The notes under the pieces were generated by a model. It was not told the origin of the DNA, made no database searches, and saw only the letters and a list, made by a program, of their open reading frames with translations. From Liopterus haemorrhoidalis (lineage: Eukaryota > Arthropoda > Insecta > Coleoptera > Dytiscidae): a stretch of DNA of 64,000 nucleotides. A program made the translations under genes and the position numbers. Shown here one piece after another: positions 35,514-46,937 of the stretch. Positions within the stretch are counted from its first letter, which is position 1; each line of letters opens with the position of its first letter. The DNA lies in contig OZ020611.1 in the NCBI GenBank assembly GCA_963971575.1, positions 226,292,260-226,356,259 on the forward strand. Reading direction: 5' to 3'.

Positions 35514-37342
35514 AGGGCTATTCAGACACAAAAAATAAACAGTGTTTAAATTAAACACTGTCTAAATTCAGTTCTTAATTTTTTTTTCTTATTCAAAGAC
35601 AATTTTTAAACACAGTTTTTGTTAGTTACTGTGGTTAAGTTGATTTTGTCTATTCAGAGGCAACATTTCATTCTAGTTACCGTAGTTAAGTTACAATTTA
35701 ATCAACATTTTTTAAGCAACGTATGTGGATAGTTTAAATCTGTGTATTAAGATTATTATCTACGTGAGATTTCTAAATGAGTGATTCAGTGGAAGAATAT
35801 TCAGAAGATATTGAAGAAGTGAAGGATATAAATGAGTTTGTGTGTATAAATTTATATGGACAGGGAAAATCCTTATGATAATTGTAGTGATAAAATTTTT
35901 CGGGAAAAATATCGTTTTTCTAAGCAGGGAGTTACTTAATACCCACCTTGTTGAAAATGAAATTAATCATGTGATATATAAGGGACGGAATATAGATTAA
36001 AAATTACAATTATTATCCGAATTAAGATACTTCGGTAGGGGACATTCTGGACGTTTCAGTTGTGTTGGCTCTAAAAAAAATATGCTTTAATAAAATTGCA
36101 TCAAGAAAAAGAAATACATTTTTTTTATAATATGGCAGTGTGTCCATCTATTAGTGGAGCAATAAATGGCACCCATATTAAAATTATGTAACCACCGGGA
36201 TTTATACTAGGTATAAATTCAATTTAATTCAAAAAAAAAGTTCAAAAGAACCAAATATTCTTTTTTTTAAGTCGTTCCAGCCATTGTAAAATAATATTGG
36301 ACGTATATCATGTATTTATTCAGAAATCACTCTTACGGCAGTATAAAGTGTAAGAAAGAGAACAATAGCGACTCCGAGCTTTCTTTTCGAACTCACCTAA
36401 ATATATCGGAAAGCAATGATAAAGAGTCAAATTTTTTATTATTCAAAGAGAAATTTTTGAATATTTGAATTTCAGATGTTCGATACAATTTTATTTCGAA
36501 TAATGAATATTCAATTATTATTGCCAGGCGAACAGTTTATTACCGCTAGCTGCAAGTGTAAATTTCACGGGTACGCTAAAATTACTTTTCGCTTGCATCT
36601 GATGATAATAAATCGTTATGACTCTACGTAACAGACCTGTAGGATAAAATTACAAAAAAGAATGAACGTAATAAATGTAAATAGAATATATTTTATTAAT
36701 ATAATTTATTCTGACACATTTCAAATCCATTAAAGATCCACCATTATCTCGCTCTTTTTCAAAGTAATTAATAAGAGACAAAACCATCTTTTGAGCACGG
36801 CTACTAAGGCTTTCGGCATTTTTATTACAATATTTTATTTAATGAAAAATAAAATTTAACCTCACAAAATGTAACGTAACACGTAAATGTCAAACCTGAC
36901 TAAAAATGACTTAACAATACAATCTTAAGTTGGCAACGCGTAAATACCTTACCAACATTAAATAAATAAATGTGCTAACTGAGTTATGGATTGATGTTGG
37001 TTAAATCAAATCATGACATTGGTACTTAAATTAACCAAGTGTGACGTCATCTCATATTTATTGTGAAGAGCTATGTCGTTAATGGATCGTAAGGTTATAA
37101 ATGTGATATTCTATCTCTTTCTAGAACATAAAAATTAGAAAGAGACCAAAGTTAAGTTCAATTATTTTATTACCAACTTGCACAATTTTCAGCTGTCTTT
37201 ATTTAAACAGTGTTTAGTTTAGATATTGTTTAAAAAAATAGTTACTATGTTTCTGAATACATAAATAAATTAAACACTGTCTAAATTTTAAACAGTGTTT
37301 AATTTAGACGGTGTTTAAAATGTTGTCTCTGAATAGCCCTTT
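35514..37342 (+). mobile_element. PIF/Harbinger element nested in the mariner, TTA TSD
   Basis: The left end CAGGGCTATTCAGACACAAA and the right end TTGTCTCTGAATAGCCCTT are inverted repeats. TTA lies on both sides (35511-35513 and 37343-37345), the classical PIF/Harbinger duplication. Subterminal ACAGTGTTTAA-type repeats occur near both ends (35541-35565 and 37205-37320). The interior has a degenerate DDE transposase. Confidence 0.85.
36008..36215 (+). pseudogene. Harbinger transposase remnant
   Basis: Short frames read LLSELRYFGRGHSGRFSC and, after a frameshift, HFFYNMAVCPSISGAINGTH followed by IKIM and a stop. These match the conserved start of Harbinger transposases (L-ALRFxATG-F and IG-IDGTHI), with the catalytic Asp of the DGTH motif replaced by Asn. 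No later DDE motifs are readable, so it is a badly decayed fragment. Confidence 0.65.
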
Positions 37343-37587
37343 TTAATTTTTGGATGGCTTGAAAAAGTTGGAGAAACGCTGGTCGAAGTGATCAAGCTAG
37401 AAGGAGACCATGTTGAGAAATAAAAATGAATCAACCCAAAATAATGTGTTTTTCTATTGTTTTATAAGGACTTATTGACTTACCCTCCTATCACCAACTA
37501 CATTTTGCTCTATGACAAAATTGTGCGGTGTTATTTTATGTTGCAAGTGATAAGTGGAAACAAAGGAATCATCTTTCTAGAATCATA

Positions 37588-38219
37588 TGGGGTACATTCG
37601 ATTTGACGCTCCGAGCGTTCCGAGCACGCTCTGTACACTCAAACGTGTTCTATTTGACGCTCGGGGTACACTCAATTGCATTCGTTTTGCGATCGAGCGA
37701 GCATTTAGAGTGCGCTCTATGTGTTCGGGGTTTTAAGACCGAGCATATGGAGTATGACTTAAAAAAGTGGGGGAACGGCGGGAAAGAAGTGAAAGTTTAA
37801 AATTAAATTATAAATAAAATAAAAATAATAGCCTTAGACAAATAACAATAGACAAATAATATTGTTATTTGTCTATGGCTACGGAGTACGGCCATTTTAT
37901 GTATTTGTGTATAAAATTATTAAAATACACCGTGCATAAAATAAAATGGAAAAAATTCATGAAATTAATTCATTAATTATTATTTCATTTTTAATTAATT
38001 TTATTGCTTCATCATTGAAAAAAAAAAATCAAGGAAAAACCGAGGTATTTAATTTTGATTCATGACTGACGTGAACTAATCTGACAGTAAAAACCCCTCC
38101 TAAATTTGTAGGGTTAGATTTTATAAACATTACGTCACAAGAACGCTCGCTCCGTTAGTGCTCTATTCATGACGTCACCATCAACTGTTCGCTCAACTCT
38201 GTACAACTCGAATGCACCC
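37588..38219. mobile_element. TIR element with GGGTACATTCGA ends
   Basis: GGGTACATTCGATTTGACGC at the left is mirrored by CTGTACAACTCGAATGCACCC at the right. Repeated CGCTC/GAGCG motifs lie near both ends. ATG borders both ends (37585-37587 and 38220-38222), a possible 3-bp duplication. No transposase is present. Confidence 0.6.
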
Positions 38220-39550
38220 ATGATGAATCAAGTGATGAACAAAATAGTAATGGGTCCGAAATGCCGCCACTTTGATGCCCGTGTCTAGCACATACGCTAC
38301 ACACTTACAAACGGCGGCCCGGCATTCAACTTTTTGTGTCTATCCAATTTTTTGTCCGACGTTTTTGTCGCTTTTTTCGCAGTTTTTATCGTTCGACTTC
38401 ATTATTCAATCTACTCTTTACTGTATCTGTAATGAACACAAAAAGTAATAAAATTAAAGTCCAGTAAATATACACTCAAGCTAAAGTTGTCCATAGATAA
38501 TATTTCATGAAAATCAGACTGTGTGAAATTTATTCATATCATAAAACGCACCCTTTTCAAAACAAGAAACAAAAAAATGTTTGTCTCCCGTTCAACCTTA
38601 AACCTTATGATGGCAAAATGTATATGTGTACCTACATGAACATACATAATGTACCCTGACACATTCATAAACATTTGAGTTTGACTTGACAAGATAACAA
38701 ATGATACAGCTCCATCATTCGTCAACTCTCAACACTAAATTCTAACCTTCAAGTTATGCTATTTCTGAACGCACTCTACCCCAGTTTTTTGTTTTAAGAT
38801 ATTTTAAGAACGCACTCGTTTTCGATACATACAAATTTGTGAAGAAGACTAATTGAACCTGGAGATTTATGAATACGTTGAACACTTCTTGACAATAATT
38901 ATGCATTATTAGATAGAATTTGTCATGAAGTGAGTAATTATAACGGATACTCAGAAATGTTTATTTTAAAAACATGTTTTTGCGGGAGTTGATGAAATTT
39001 TAGTGTAAACATTGTCGTCTATCAGTCAATTAGGTTGTTTGTGGTTTGTTGTTTACAGATGGGATTTTCTGTGAATAATTATTTTATAGTGATTCATTCA
39101 AAATGAATCATATTAATGAACAAAACTAAAATGGGGGTGCCTTTTTCTAAAGAACTAGAACTGCAATATGCACTATTTTTATTAAATTGTGGACCATTTT
39201 GTCAATAGATGAGCTTCAGCTATAGTCACTCATCAGCTGATATTATTACGTGGAGGTAAAACAAGAATGTATACTAAAGCTTTCTGTGAATACTAGTGAA
39301 TTTATGTGCTAAGAGATAATATTTTTTAACTTTTTTGTTCTAGTAATTATCTCTTTTCAATAATAAAGAATTACAATCCTTAGAAATAATGTGGGATATA
39401 AGAACAATGGAAGAGTGGCATATCCAATGAAATTGTTTAATACGTGGATCAACACACCAATTTTTATTTTTGTAAAATTTTTTTTTTTTATGAGATTTTC
39501 GCCGAAAAACCAACCCTATCACCCAGAGGGGTTAATCTGAAGTATAGATA

Positions 39551-39904
39551 CCATGAGTTATAAAAGTAATTACATAAGGGTTGGCTATGGAAAAATAAAA
39601 CAATGTCTACTGCAAGCTTTAGAATTAATTAACTGGCCGACCGGCATAGCGTGGTATCACATGTGCTCTGCGTTGCGAAGGTCTCGGGTTCGAATCCCGT
39701 TCAGGCATAGAAATTTTCTCAAATAAAAATTGTCCTGGATAATTGCCACAGTAGCAAAGGCCATTAAATTTTAAAAAAAATAATAATTAACTGTCATCAC
39801 TGATGTTTTTGTCATAAGTTATTTGTTGTTATATAAAGCTTGCAGTAGACATTATTTTATTTTTCCATAGCCAACCCTTATGTAATTACTTTTTGAACTC
39901 ATGG
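39551..39904. mobile_element. TA-flanked MITE with ~69-bp inverted ends, hosting a SINE
   Basis: The first 69 bases (CCATGAGTTATAAAAGTAAT, on to CTACTGCAAGCTT) are repeated inverted at 39836-39904. TA lies at 39549-39550 and 39905-39906. Inside is a complete SINE (39635-39783) with its own target duplication. Without the SINE the MITE would be about 196 bp. Confidence 0.85.
39635..39783 (+). mobile_element. tRNA-derived SINE (family S1), complete, TSD TAATTAACT
   Basis: The head shows box A (TAGCGTGGTATCACATG) and a perfect box B arm (CGGGTTCGAATCCCG). The body includes AAATTGTCCTGGATAATTGC and ends with AAGGCCATTAAATTTTAAAA. TAATTAACT borders both ends (39626-39634 and 39784-39792). The same 149-150-bp unit occurs on the minus strand at 56110-56259. 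Confidence 0.88.
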
Positions 39905-39973
39905 TACAATACAAAAATTTCTTGTATTTCTCTGCTGCACCCCGTGTTGAGAACCACCAAAAAATTCAAGATA

Positions 39974-41262
39974 CGAGAGTTACTTTTTAAGTTTTTACAA
40001 AAACTAAGAAAGAAAACATTTTTTTTTTTAACAAACTGTGTTATAGCTTTTCAAAATATTCGCCTTCAAGATTTATATTCTTTGGCATGCGTTCAAACCA
40101 ATTATCGAAACATTTTTTCCACTCTGAAGTTGGTATCTCAAAAACATGGTTTTTGAAGGCTTCAACAGCTTCTTGAGGTGATCAAAATCGCTGTCCACGC
40201 ATGGACAGCGATTTTTGTTTGACATTGGAGAACAAAAAAGAAGTCGTTAGGGGATAAATCAGGTGAATACGGGCAATGAGACATTAATTCAATGTTTTTC
40301 TCCTTCAAATAATTGTTTGACGTGCTGTGGGGGAGCTTGCATTGTCATGATGAAGAATAATGCGAGGTTTTTGGTTGTTTTTCCTGATTTTGTCGACGAC
40401 TTCTGGCAAACAAATTATTTTATTCACTATTCTCCGATCCTGTAAAGGGATGGTCGCGACATGTCAAAAACAACCGAAGAAACAAGCGATCATTTTCTTA
40501 GAAGTGCTTCGTGAACGAACAACTTTTGTGGGTTTCTGTTCATCTTGGCAAACCCAAACAGTGGATTGTTGTTTATTTTCCGGTTCATATGAATAAATCC
40601 AAGTTTCGTCACCTGTAGCGATGTTGTATACGGATTTTGCAGTGCCTAGGTTGATTTTTTTTTTTGGTATTCCCTTACGCCAATCAACACGAGCCTTTTT
40701 TTGAGCTTCGGTCAAATTATGCGGAATCCATCGGGAACAGATCTTTTTCACAGCTAAATGTTCCTGAAAAATCGGATATATTGCAGTCTGCGATATGCCA
40801 AAGGATGCCTCTATCTCACGCTAAGTAGCATGCCGATCTTCTTCAATCATTTTGCGCACAGCATCGATGTTTTTTTGAATCACAACCGATTTTGGTCGAC
40901 CTTCACGAGATTCATCACTGACGGATGCACAACCACGATGAAATTTTGCAAACCAATTTCAAAATAGTCTTTTCTGATGATGCTTCATTACCAAAAGTTG
41001 AATGAAGCGAATCTATGCATTGTTGTTGAGTTAGGCCTTTACTAAAATCGTAAAAAATCATCCAACAAAAACCTTCACGAGTAATATCTTTTTTTTCACA
41101 AACTTGGTTTTTTAAACACTCACTGTCAACAAACTACTGGGCCAATTTATAAGCTGCCACTGATTTCACAATAACAAATGTCAAATTTTACGAATATAGT
41201 AATGACACATTTCAATATTGCCATCTAGTGCTCGTTTGTAAAAACATAAAGGGTAACCCTCG
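39974..41262 (-). mobile_element. Mariner element (DD34D type)
   Basis: The left end CGAGAGTTACTTTTTAAGTT and the right end AACATAAAGGGTAACCCTCG are inverted repeats. TA precedes the left end; the right side reads TT. The interior is a minus-strand transposase pseudogene. Confidence 0.85.
40180..41170 (-). pseudogene. Mariner transposase pseudogene (catalytic triad readable)
   Basis: Reading the minus strand, the N-terminal part gives GCASVSDESREGRPKSVVIQ, a mariner DNA-binding linker, and later FGISQTAIYPIFQEHLAVKK. The catalytic part includes TGDETWIYSYEPENKQQSTV (Asp1), then after frameshifts ILHHDNASSP (Asp2) and YSPDLSPNDFF (Asp3). All three Asp are present, but an in-frame stop after HAT and at least two frameshifts destroy the ORF. 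A perfect 14-bp hairpin at 40184-40215 lies in the C-terminal coding region. Confidence 0.85.
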
Positions 41263-41924
41263 TTTGTCTCATTCCTTTTAACTTCCAAGGACTAGTTAAA
41301 GAAACAGTTTATATTCCTTTACATTAGGACAATGTTTATTGATTAAAAAAATTCAAATATTTACTTAAAAACTTAAAATAAAAGTTCATTAGTCTTTCGA
41401 AATAACAGTGTAATATTTATTTAGCATTCCATTATTTTCATCTATCAATAACCTCCGTTAATTTTCATGTCAACACAAATTGAAAAGTAGAATAACAGAG
41501 AGTTGTATAAAATAACGAATGTATATAATCTTGTATAGCTTTGATCATGGATTATAACCAAATTAAACTGATGAATGTTTGCGGTCAGAATAACTCAGTT
41601 TATTAATGGTTTGGTAGATTGATGCAAATTTAAGACCGCATACTGCTTCAATCGATACCGTATTAGTCATCTGTTTCCGTTCCTAATCTTGAAGTGATCT
41701 TCTGTACTTTGCAAAATTAAACTTAAAAAAAATGATCTTCTGTCATGGTTCACACGAAACAATGATAAATTTGAATGGATGGAAATACTAAACGAAATTT
41801 GTAAGAATAAAATACGAGTTTTATTAAATAATTTGCTGATGTGCCCGTGCTTCGTACGGTTTTTGTTATATACATTTTCAATCTCAAGTAGGAAAGGGCA
41901 GAATCTGCTCTTGCCAAATCCCTT

Positions 41925-42960
41925 TTTTAGCGTTTTTTAGGTATGACCACCAAAAAACCCTTATAACGTCACCTATGTGTCTGTCTGTCTGTCTGTACGG
42001 TAGAAATTGTAACGGCTTAACATAGAAAGTTGAAATTTGGTATGCTTATAGAACTCTTTGAACCCCATATAGGAAAAATACTGAGAGTTCAAAAAAACAC
42101 ATCCTCAGGTAAATATAAACAAAAATGTAATAAATGAAAAAATAAATATATATTTTTTTAATTGTGAGGGGGCATCAAATAAAACATATTAACACGTTCG
42201 CGGACAGTTCTGTACAATGAGATGTACCCAAAATGTCATTGTTTTAGATTTTTGTTTATAATTGGACATTTACTGTGTTTGGTATGTTCCTGATAGGACA
42301 GTTTATACTAGTTTTCATATTCTTAAATGGAATTAAAACCTGCCCCAGCCGTCATTTGTATATTTGAATAAAAAAGTAGGACGGTTTAGACCGTCATGAT
42401 CTGCGCTAGGAAAAATATTCGACGGCTATAGCCGTACTGTCCGCGAACGTGTAAAGGCGTGGATAGGCAAGAAAATTGTTTTCATTGAAAAATCTATTTT
42501 TTTTTTATGGAATTTATGCCAAAAATATGTAACAAAATTTTGTGACGTAAGTAGTTTTTTAAAATTCGAATAAAAAACGGAAAGTAGTTTTTTGAAACTC
42601 GTTTCTTTTAACATGATTTTAGTCAAAAATGTACCAAATATGTTCTTGCCCTGCCCCTTAACCCCCCCCCCCTTAAACTAAAAATCTGCAAAAATTATAA
42701 CTAATGTACATTGATCTGAGCCGGCAACGTACGAAAGGAATTTTTGATCGGTTTTCGGTTTTGGAAAATATTGCAGTTATTGTGTTTTTGACAAAATTAA
42801 TTATTTATTTAATTCATGGCTAAATTATGGCTAATAATGTTATGGATTTTTTGAATTTATGACTAAGGTAGTGTTTGTCTTTTTTAGATATTAAAAATAT
42901 AATACAAAATTGTGAACAGATGAGAACAATTCGCCTTGCACTCATAAACTCGATCATTAG
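41925..42960 (+). mobile_element. R-family element, copy 9 (older subfamily)
   Basis: GCGTTTTTTAGGTATGACCA, AACCCTTATAACGTCACC, a TCTG run, TTGAAATTTGGTATGCTTAT and the later TTGACAAAATTAATTATTTA and GGCTAAATTATGGCTAATAA match copy 2 at 4.8 kb. The backbone is interrupted by a TIR element at 42193-42451. Confidence 0.7.
42193..42451. mobile_element. TIR element CACGTTCGCGGACAG, TAA flanks, nested in R copy 9
   Basis: CACGTTCGCGGACAG at the left and CTGTCCGCGAACGTG at the right are perfect inverted repeats. TAA lies on both sides (42190-42192 and 42452-42454), TTAA on the left. PIF/Harbinger or piggyBac-type MITEs fit; I cannot decide. No coding capacity. Confidence 0.8.
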
Positions 42961-44249
42961 GCGTACAGAAAAAAATTGTCAGGATATTTTAAATTATATT
43001 TTCTAATGACGTAATATTCGCAAATTATTTAAATTTATTTTAAACAAATTAATTGGAAGCTCTTAATTAGTACACAAATATCGAATATAAATTATTATAA
43101 AAAATGCACAGAATTAAAAAGATTTGTCTTCTTATTATAAATAATTCTTGTATATATATTTTTCGAGTCGAGGTTAAGTGAGATATTTTAAGTTTTTTTG
43201 GTAAACAGTTTTAACCCCGAAACACACCTTTAGGAGAAATGCCATATATCCTATATTTGAATCATTGTTCTACTCTGTTGTTCTAATCATATAAAATTTC
43301 GTTCAAATATTTCGAGCCGTTTTTACGTGAATTTCTGACAAACAGACAGACAGAATTTACGGATATCGTCTTTCTTATAGCTTTCCATATATCCATATAG
43401 TCAGCTGAAATGTGTAAAATCCAAATGTGATACCGAAAAAAAAAAAAACAAAAAAACAGGCGTAGCCGCCAATTTTATTAATATAGTTATGCCTGGCAGT
43501 AAACAAGTGCACCACTTAACTTGTTTGCGTACCTCCTTTTTTTTTTTAGAAAAAAAAATCATGACTACAAATTTATTTCCTCAGAATAGAATATTGTTTA
43601 CAAATTTTTGCGTACGATGTACCATTTTTTTTAGAACAAAAGTCTTGAATATAAGTTTATTTTGTTCAGAACAGCATATTGTTTGAAAATTCCAGTTTAT
43701 TGTTCTATAATTGAGTATCTGTGAGATAGTGGAACAAATACTGTCTCTAAACTGTTATTTTATCTGAGACTCTTCTCTCATCCAATTAAGCGGCTGGATC
43801 GTAAATCAAGAGACCGACTGCTCTATAATCGTAAATAAATCTAGATATCACAACTGACGTTTATTACATATGAGATTGCATCAAAACATATGCGATTGCA
43901 TCAAATTTAACTAATAATTCATATAGGTTACACTGCAGAGTAATATGTTTGAATATATTAGACATAGAATAAAATATACGGTCCATATACCTATCTCATA
44001 CATCTAGTTTAGGACGAAGAACATTCAAAATGGCAGGGCCAATATAAAAAAGATCGTTACAGTACTAATAATTATTGAAGAAAATGTTTCGTCATTTCGA
44101 AAAATATATCATCGGCTACCAAATTATAAGCTTCGTTTATAATAGATCTATAACTTAATGCGCAGCATATCCACAAAGCTGGGACAAAAGGGTTTTGATC
44201 CATCGATCAGTATCAGGTAATTGGAATAGGTCGTTGATTACATCTAAGG

Positions 44250-44724
44250 CAGGGCTCCCCAAACTTTTTTGACCGTCGATCCCCAGAACAGTTTTTCGAC
44301 TTCTTATCGACCCCTTCTATTTTACAATTACATTATTATAATAGCACAAACAAAAAATACTCTTATGTTATTTCTTATATTGTTTATTGTACAGTGTTTT
44401 TTATTTATATTACATTTATCTAATATATCTAATCAGATGCATTACAATAATATTATTATTAAATAAAATTGACTGTCTTTGTGAATGTGATGGGTGTTGT
44501 TGGTGACTTTTTCCAAGATTAGCAATGTCGGGTTCAAAAATAGTTAATTTCAGCCTTAAATCGCCATGGAATTTTACATCTAACTTGTTTCTCTATTTTG
44601 TCAGGATGGAATTAACATGGCTAAAACCAGCCTCAACCATTTAACTTTTTTCCATCGACCCCCGAGCCAGAATCGATCCCTAGCAATGTCATATAGACCA
44701 CTTGAGGACCACTGGGGACCCCTG
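44250..44724. mobile_element. hAT-type element, CAGGGCTCCCCA ends, perfect 8-bp TSD
   Basis: CAGGGCTCCCCAAACTTTTT at the left and ACCACTGGGGACCCCTG at the right are terminal inverted repeats. ATCTAAGG occurs on both sides (44242-44249 and 44725-44732). Motifs CGATCCCC and CATCGACCCCCGAG sit symmetrically inside. No transposase. Confidence 0.9.
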
Positions 44725-44770
44725 ATCTAAGGGAAAAAACAAAAGTCTTATAGTTGGCGCAACGACTAAG

Positions 44771-44903
44771 GGTCGGTTTCTGAAAGCTTAGTTAACTATA
44801 ACCAAATAGTTAGAACACGGTTGTTATGGTTACTTATGGGATTCTTATATTGTAACCGTAGTTGACCATTAGCTTATAGTTTACTAAGCTTTCAGAAACC
44901 GGC
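44771..44903. mobile_element. Short MITE, GGTCGGTTTCTGAAAGCTTA ends
   Basis: GGTCGGTTTCTGAAAGCTTA at the left and TAAGCTTTCAGAAACCGGCC at the right are inverted. A single end of the same family is present at 18138-18160 (CTAAGCTTTTAGAAACCGGT). PIF/Harbinger-like, by the TAA/TTA at its borders, but the duplication is not clean. Confidence 0.6.
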
Positions 44904-44942
44904 CATTAGTTACCAGGTTTCGAACTTCCAAGACATCTTTGG

Positions 44943-45102
44943 CGACGGCTAAACCGTATTAGGACAGATCATGGGAGGTGCAATGACTTATTGTACAAAT
45001 GGGGCATGGCTACGACCCCAGCTTGTGACTGTGGTGAACCCCTCCAGACTATGGTTCACATAGTTACCGAATGCCCATTAACAGTATTCCTGGAGATATA
45101 AA
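44943..45102 (+). pseudogene. LINE ORF2 C-terminal remnant (CDCG/HIVxECP motif)
   Basis: The frame reads RRLNRIRTDHGRCNDLLYKW, then ACDCGEPLQTMVHIVTECPL before a stop. The Cys-x-Cys-His-Cys arrangement (CDCG, HIVTECP) after RIRTxxGRC is a recognisable C-terminal signature of RTE-like and related non-LTR retrotransposons. Only the last ~50 residues remain. The 3' flank to about 45270 is shared with 11525-11690. Confidence 0.7.
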
Positions 45103-46204
45103 TGATCTGAACAATTTAAATTCCGCTGGTCATCGTTGCAGAAAGCCAAACATTTTAATTAACATACTAAAAAAAACTTGGCGTCTATAAAACGTTCATT
45201 ATTCACGGCTGAGAACTCGTGCGCGTCCCATTATACACAGTGTGCAATATGGGCAGCTTTATGTATGTACATAATATATATATATATATATTATTTGATG
45301 ATCGTAGATAAAATCTGTTATAGTAAAGGAGAATTTACTTGACAGATTGATCGATTGAGAACCGATAAAGAAATATATATCTATTTCACACAGTTTTATG
45401 TAAGATGTCAAGAACGTATTTCTGCTTCTTACTGTAACGTAAGTTTATAGTTCTTGTCTTTTTTTATATTATAATATGGTAACTTCAACGTATGTCCCTT
45501 GGTATACACGCGCAGGCATTCAGATCTGGGCGGTCGCTAATGGTGTAGTGGAAGGTGTTCCATGTATACATATTTCTGGACATAGTTTCTTAAAAACTTT
45601 TCAACTCGGTAATTTTAAAATCAAAATAGATTATTTAAACATTCTGTTGTTTATATTTCATTTGTTCGCCCAAGTGTATGATTGTCAGCTCTTTGTTAAA
45701 GTATTCGTAATTCAATTTCTTTTAAATTTACACTACAACCAGCTCCATTCAACTTGGTAAACATAGAATACACCAGTGAAGGTTGACCATGCATTTCAGT
45801 TACACTCAGAATTTTAAAATTGAATTTTGTTGTTTATTAAACGTTATAGGTCAGTTATTTATTATTTACTCACAATTATCAAAATATTTTCAAAAATTAC
45901 TTTTATATTATATTTCCCCTAATTTAAAAGTTTTATTTAAAGAATATATGCATTTAATATGACAAAATTTACAAAAAATAATCTTTTTTAGGTTATCACA
46001 TATATTGTCTTGTCAAATTAACCTCCCACCACTAGATGGAAACAGGCGTGTCAAGTGAAACAAATTGTTTCTCTTTCTCTATTTCTAGCTTTGTCTGTGA
46101 ACAAATTATATGGCTCTATTCAAAAATAGAAATTTTATTGCTATAGTTCTCTCCCATTGAACCATATGCTTTAATTAACCGTCATCTGTCTACTAAAGTC
46201 TCCT

Positions 46205-46455
46205 TTACTATATAAAGTTTCCCATTACCTTTCTGCATTTACGGCAGAATCCTATATTAATATGGAATGAAATTAAATTGGTGTATCCTAAATTAATTAA
46301 AGTTGCTGGAAAATATCTTCATCTAGTTGTCACTTCTGTTCTCTGTTCCGTAGAACAACTTTTTCAAAGTCTGGAGAAATAGCAACAAAACACGCAAGGG
46401 ACTTACGAGAAAAAAATTATCTCAGATATTATTTTTAAATGCAGTACTTCTTAAT
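46205..46455 (+). pseudogene. hAT transposase C-terminal (dimerisation) remnant
   Basis: Frames here read YPKLIKVAGKYLHLVVTSV followed by a degenerate VEQLFQSLEK. This corresponds to the hAT C-terminal dimerisation domain (typical pattern: FP-L---A-KYL-IPATS-PSERLFS). Stops and frameshifts are present and the rest of the transposase is missing. Confidence 0.6.
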
Positions 46456-46676
46456 TCATTATATTGACCATGTGTATTTTATTTTGAACCCGTTTTGGAA
46501 GAGAAGAATTAACATATTGGTCTTTCTGAATTTCTCGTAATCCACTTCTTGCTGTATCTTCTCTTAAAAACCTGATCTCCATCTTTTGTAATGTCTAAAA
46601 AGCAAGAGAATTGAATTTTAATTTGTTTATTCTATTAATTGTCTAAAATTATACTAATAATTTACGTTCTTTTTAG

Positions 46677-46937
46677 AATATCATCCGGAGTTTTTTCCGG
46701 AACACGACAAGAAGTCTCTATCACTCCAGCCAGATTTGACGCAGACAGTGCCACCCTGTTACGAATACCCCTACACGAAACCAGTTTCAACGACCGTCAC
46801 TAGATCAGTATCCGAACACCACTACGATGTACCCCATCTAGCTTCAGCAAGTGATATACAGATGTCGCCAGCAACGAGTTCTACACTAGAGTCATCTAGC
46901 GGAAAAAGAAGTCAACTCAGTGGATTCACAAATGGAT
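46677..46937 (+). CDS. unc-5: Netrin receptor UNC-5, cytoplasmic linker exon
   Basis: The exon begins after TTCTTTTTAG and ends before GTAAGT. Two leading bases complete a Glu codon with the previous exon. It reads EYHPEFFPEHDKKSLSLQPD, then the Tyr/Pro-rich PPCYEYPYTKPVSTTVTRS, then VSEHHYDVPHLASASDIQMS and a Ser-rich tail ending GFTNG. This is the juxtamembrane region between the transmembrane segment and ZU5. YDVP and YEYP are plausible tyrosine phosphorylation or adaptor-binding sites, by inference. Phase is consistent with exons on both sides. Confidence 0.9.

Larger units (their letters stand above)
34528..37423 (+). pseudogene. Mariner transposase pseudogene (DD34D type), split
   Basis: It opens with ATG-poly-A (MKKKTSYVQWMKHFHLKGKT) and a bipartite helix-turn-helix region including TVYNWVNEFK and SGRPLEVTTPEIIDKIHDMV. 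The catalytic part starts ITVDETWIHHY (Asp1 intact). At the second site the text is VLIHQVNARV, so Asp is replaced by Val. At the third site LPVLTPSVFF shows Val where SPDLxPSDFF has Asp. There are several frameshifts and stops between 34870 and 35450. The C-terminus (GLKKLEKRW, ending EGDHVEK) resumes after the nested Harbinger at 37343 and ends at a TAA at 37421. Clearly dead. Confidence 0.85.
34355..37485 (+). mobile_element. Mariner element interrupted by a PIF/Harbinger element
   Basis: The left end has AAGTCTCTAAGTCCTTACAAA and the right end TTTATAAGGACTTATTGACT, recognisably inverted. The transposase is split into two parts by the 35514-37342 insertion. The right part after 37343 continues with FLDGLKKLEKRW-like text, which completes the transposase C-terminus. 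Confidence 0.8.
31930..46676 (+). other. unc-5: unc-5 intron (14.7 kb), filled with mobile elements
   Basis: Bounded by GTAAGT at 31930 and TTCTTTTTAG ending at 46676, in matching phase. It contains R fragments, a mariner split by a Harbinger element, a MITE split by a SINE, another mariner, hAT elements and a LINE remnant, all listed separately. I found no additional unc-5 exon in it. Stretches 32000-33640, 38220-39545 and 42961-44240 hold nothing I can identify beyond scattered repeat ends, such as TAGGGTTGCCAACTGTCC at 32286. Confidence 0.75.

Noticed and set aside
37528..37800. 90-codon + strand ORF
   Set aside because: It lies in the terminal region of the TIR element at 37588-38219, and the Arg/Ser-rich text reflects its CGCTC repeats.
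45476..45760. 94-codon ORF between transposon remnants in the unc-5 intron
   Set aside because: No recognisable domain, no splice signals in the right places and an AT-driven amino-acid composition after the first 35 codons.
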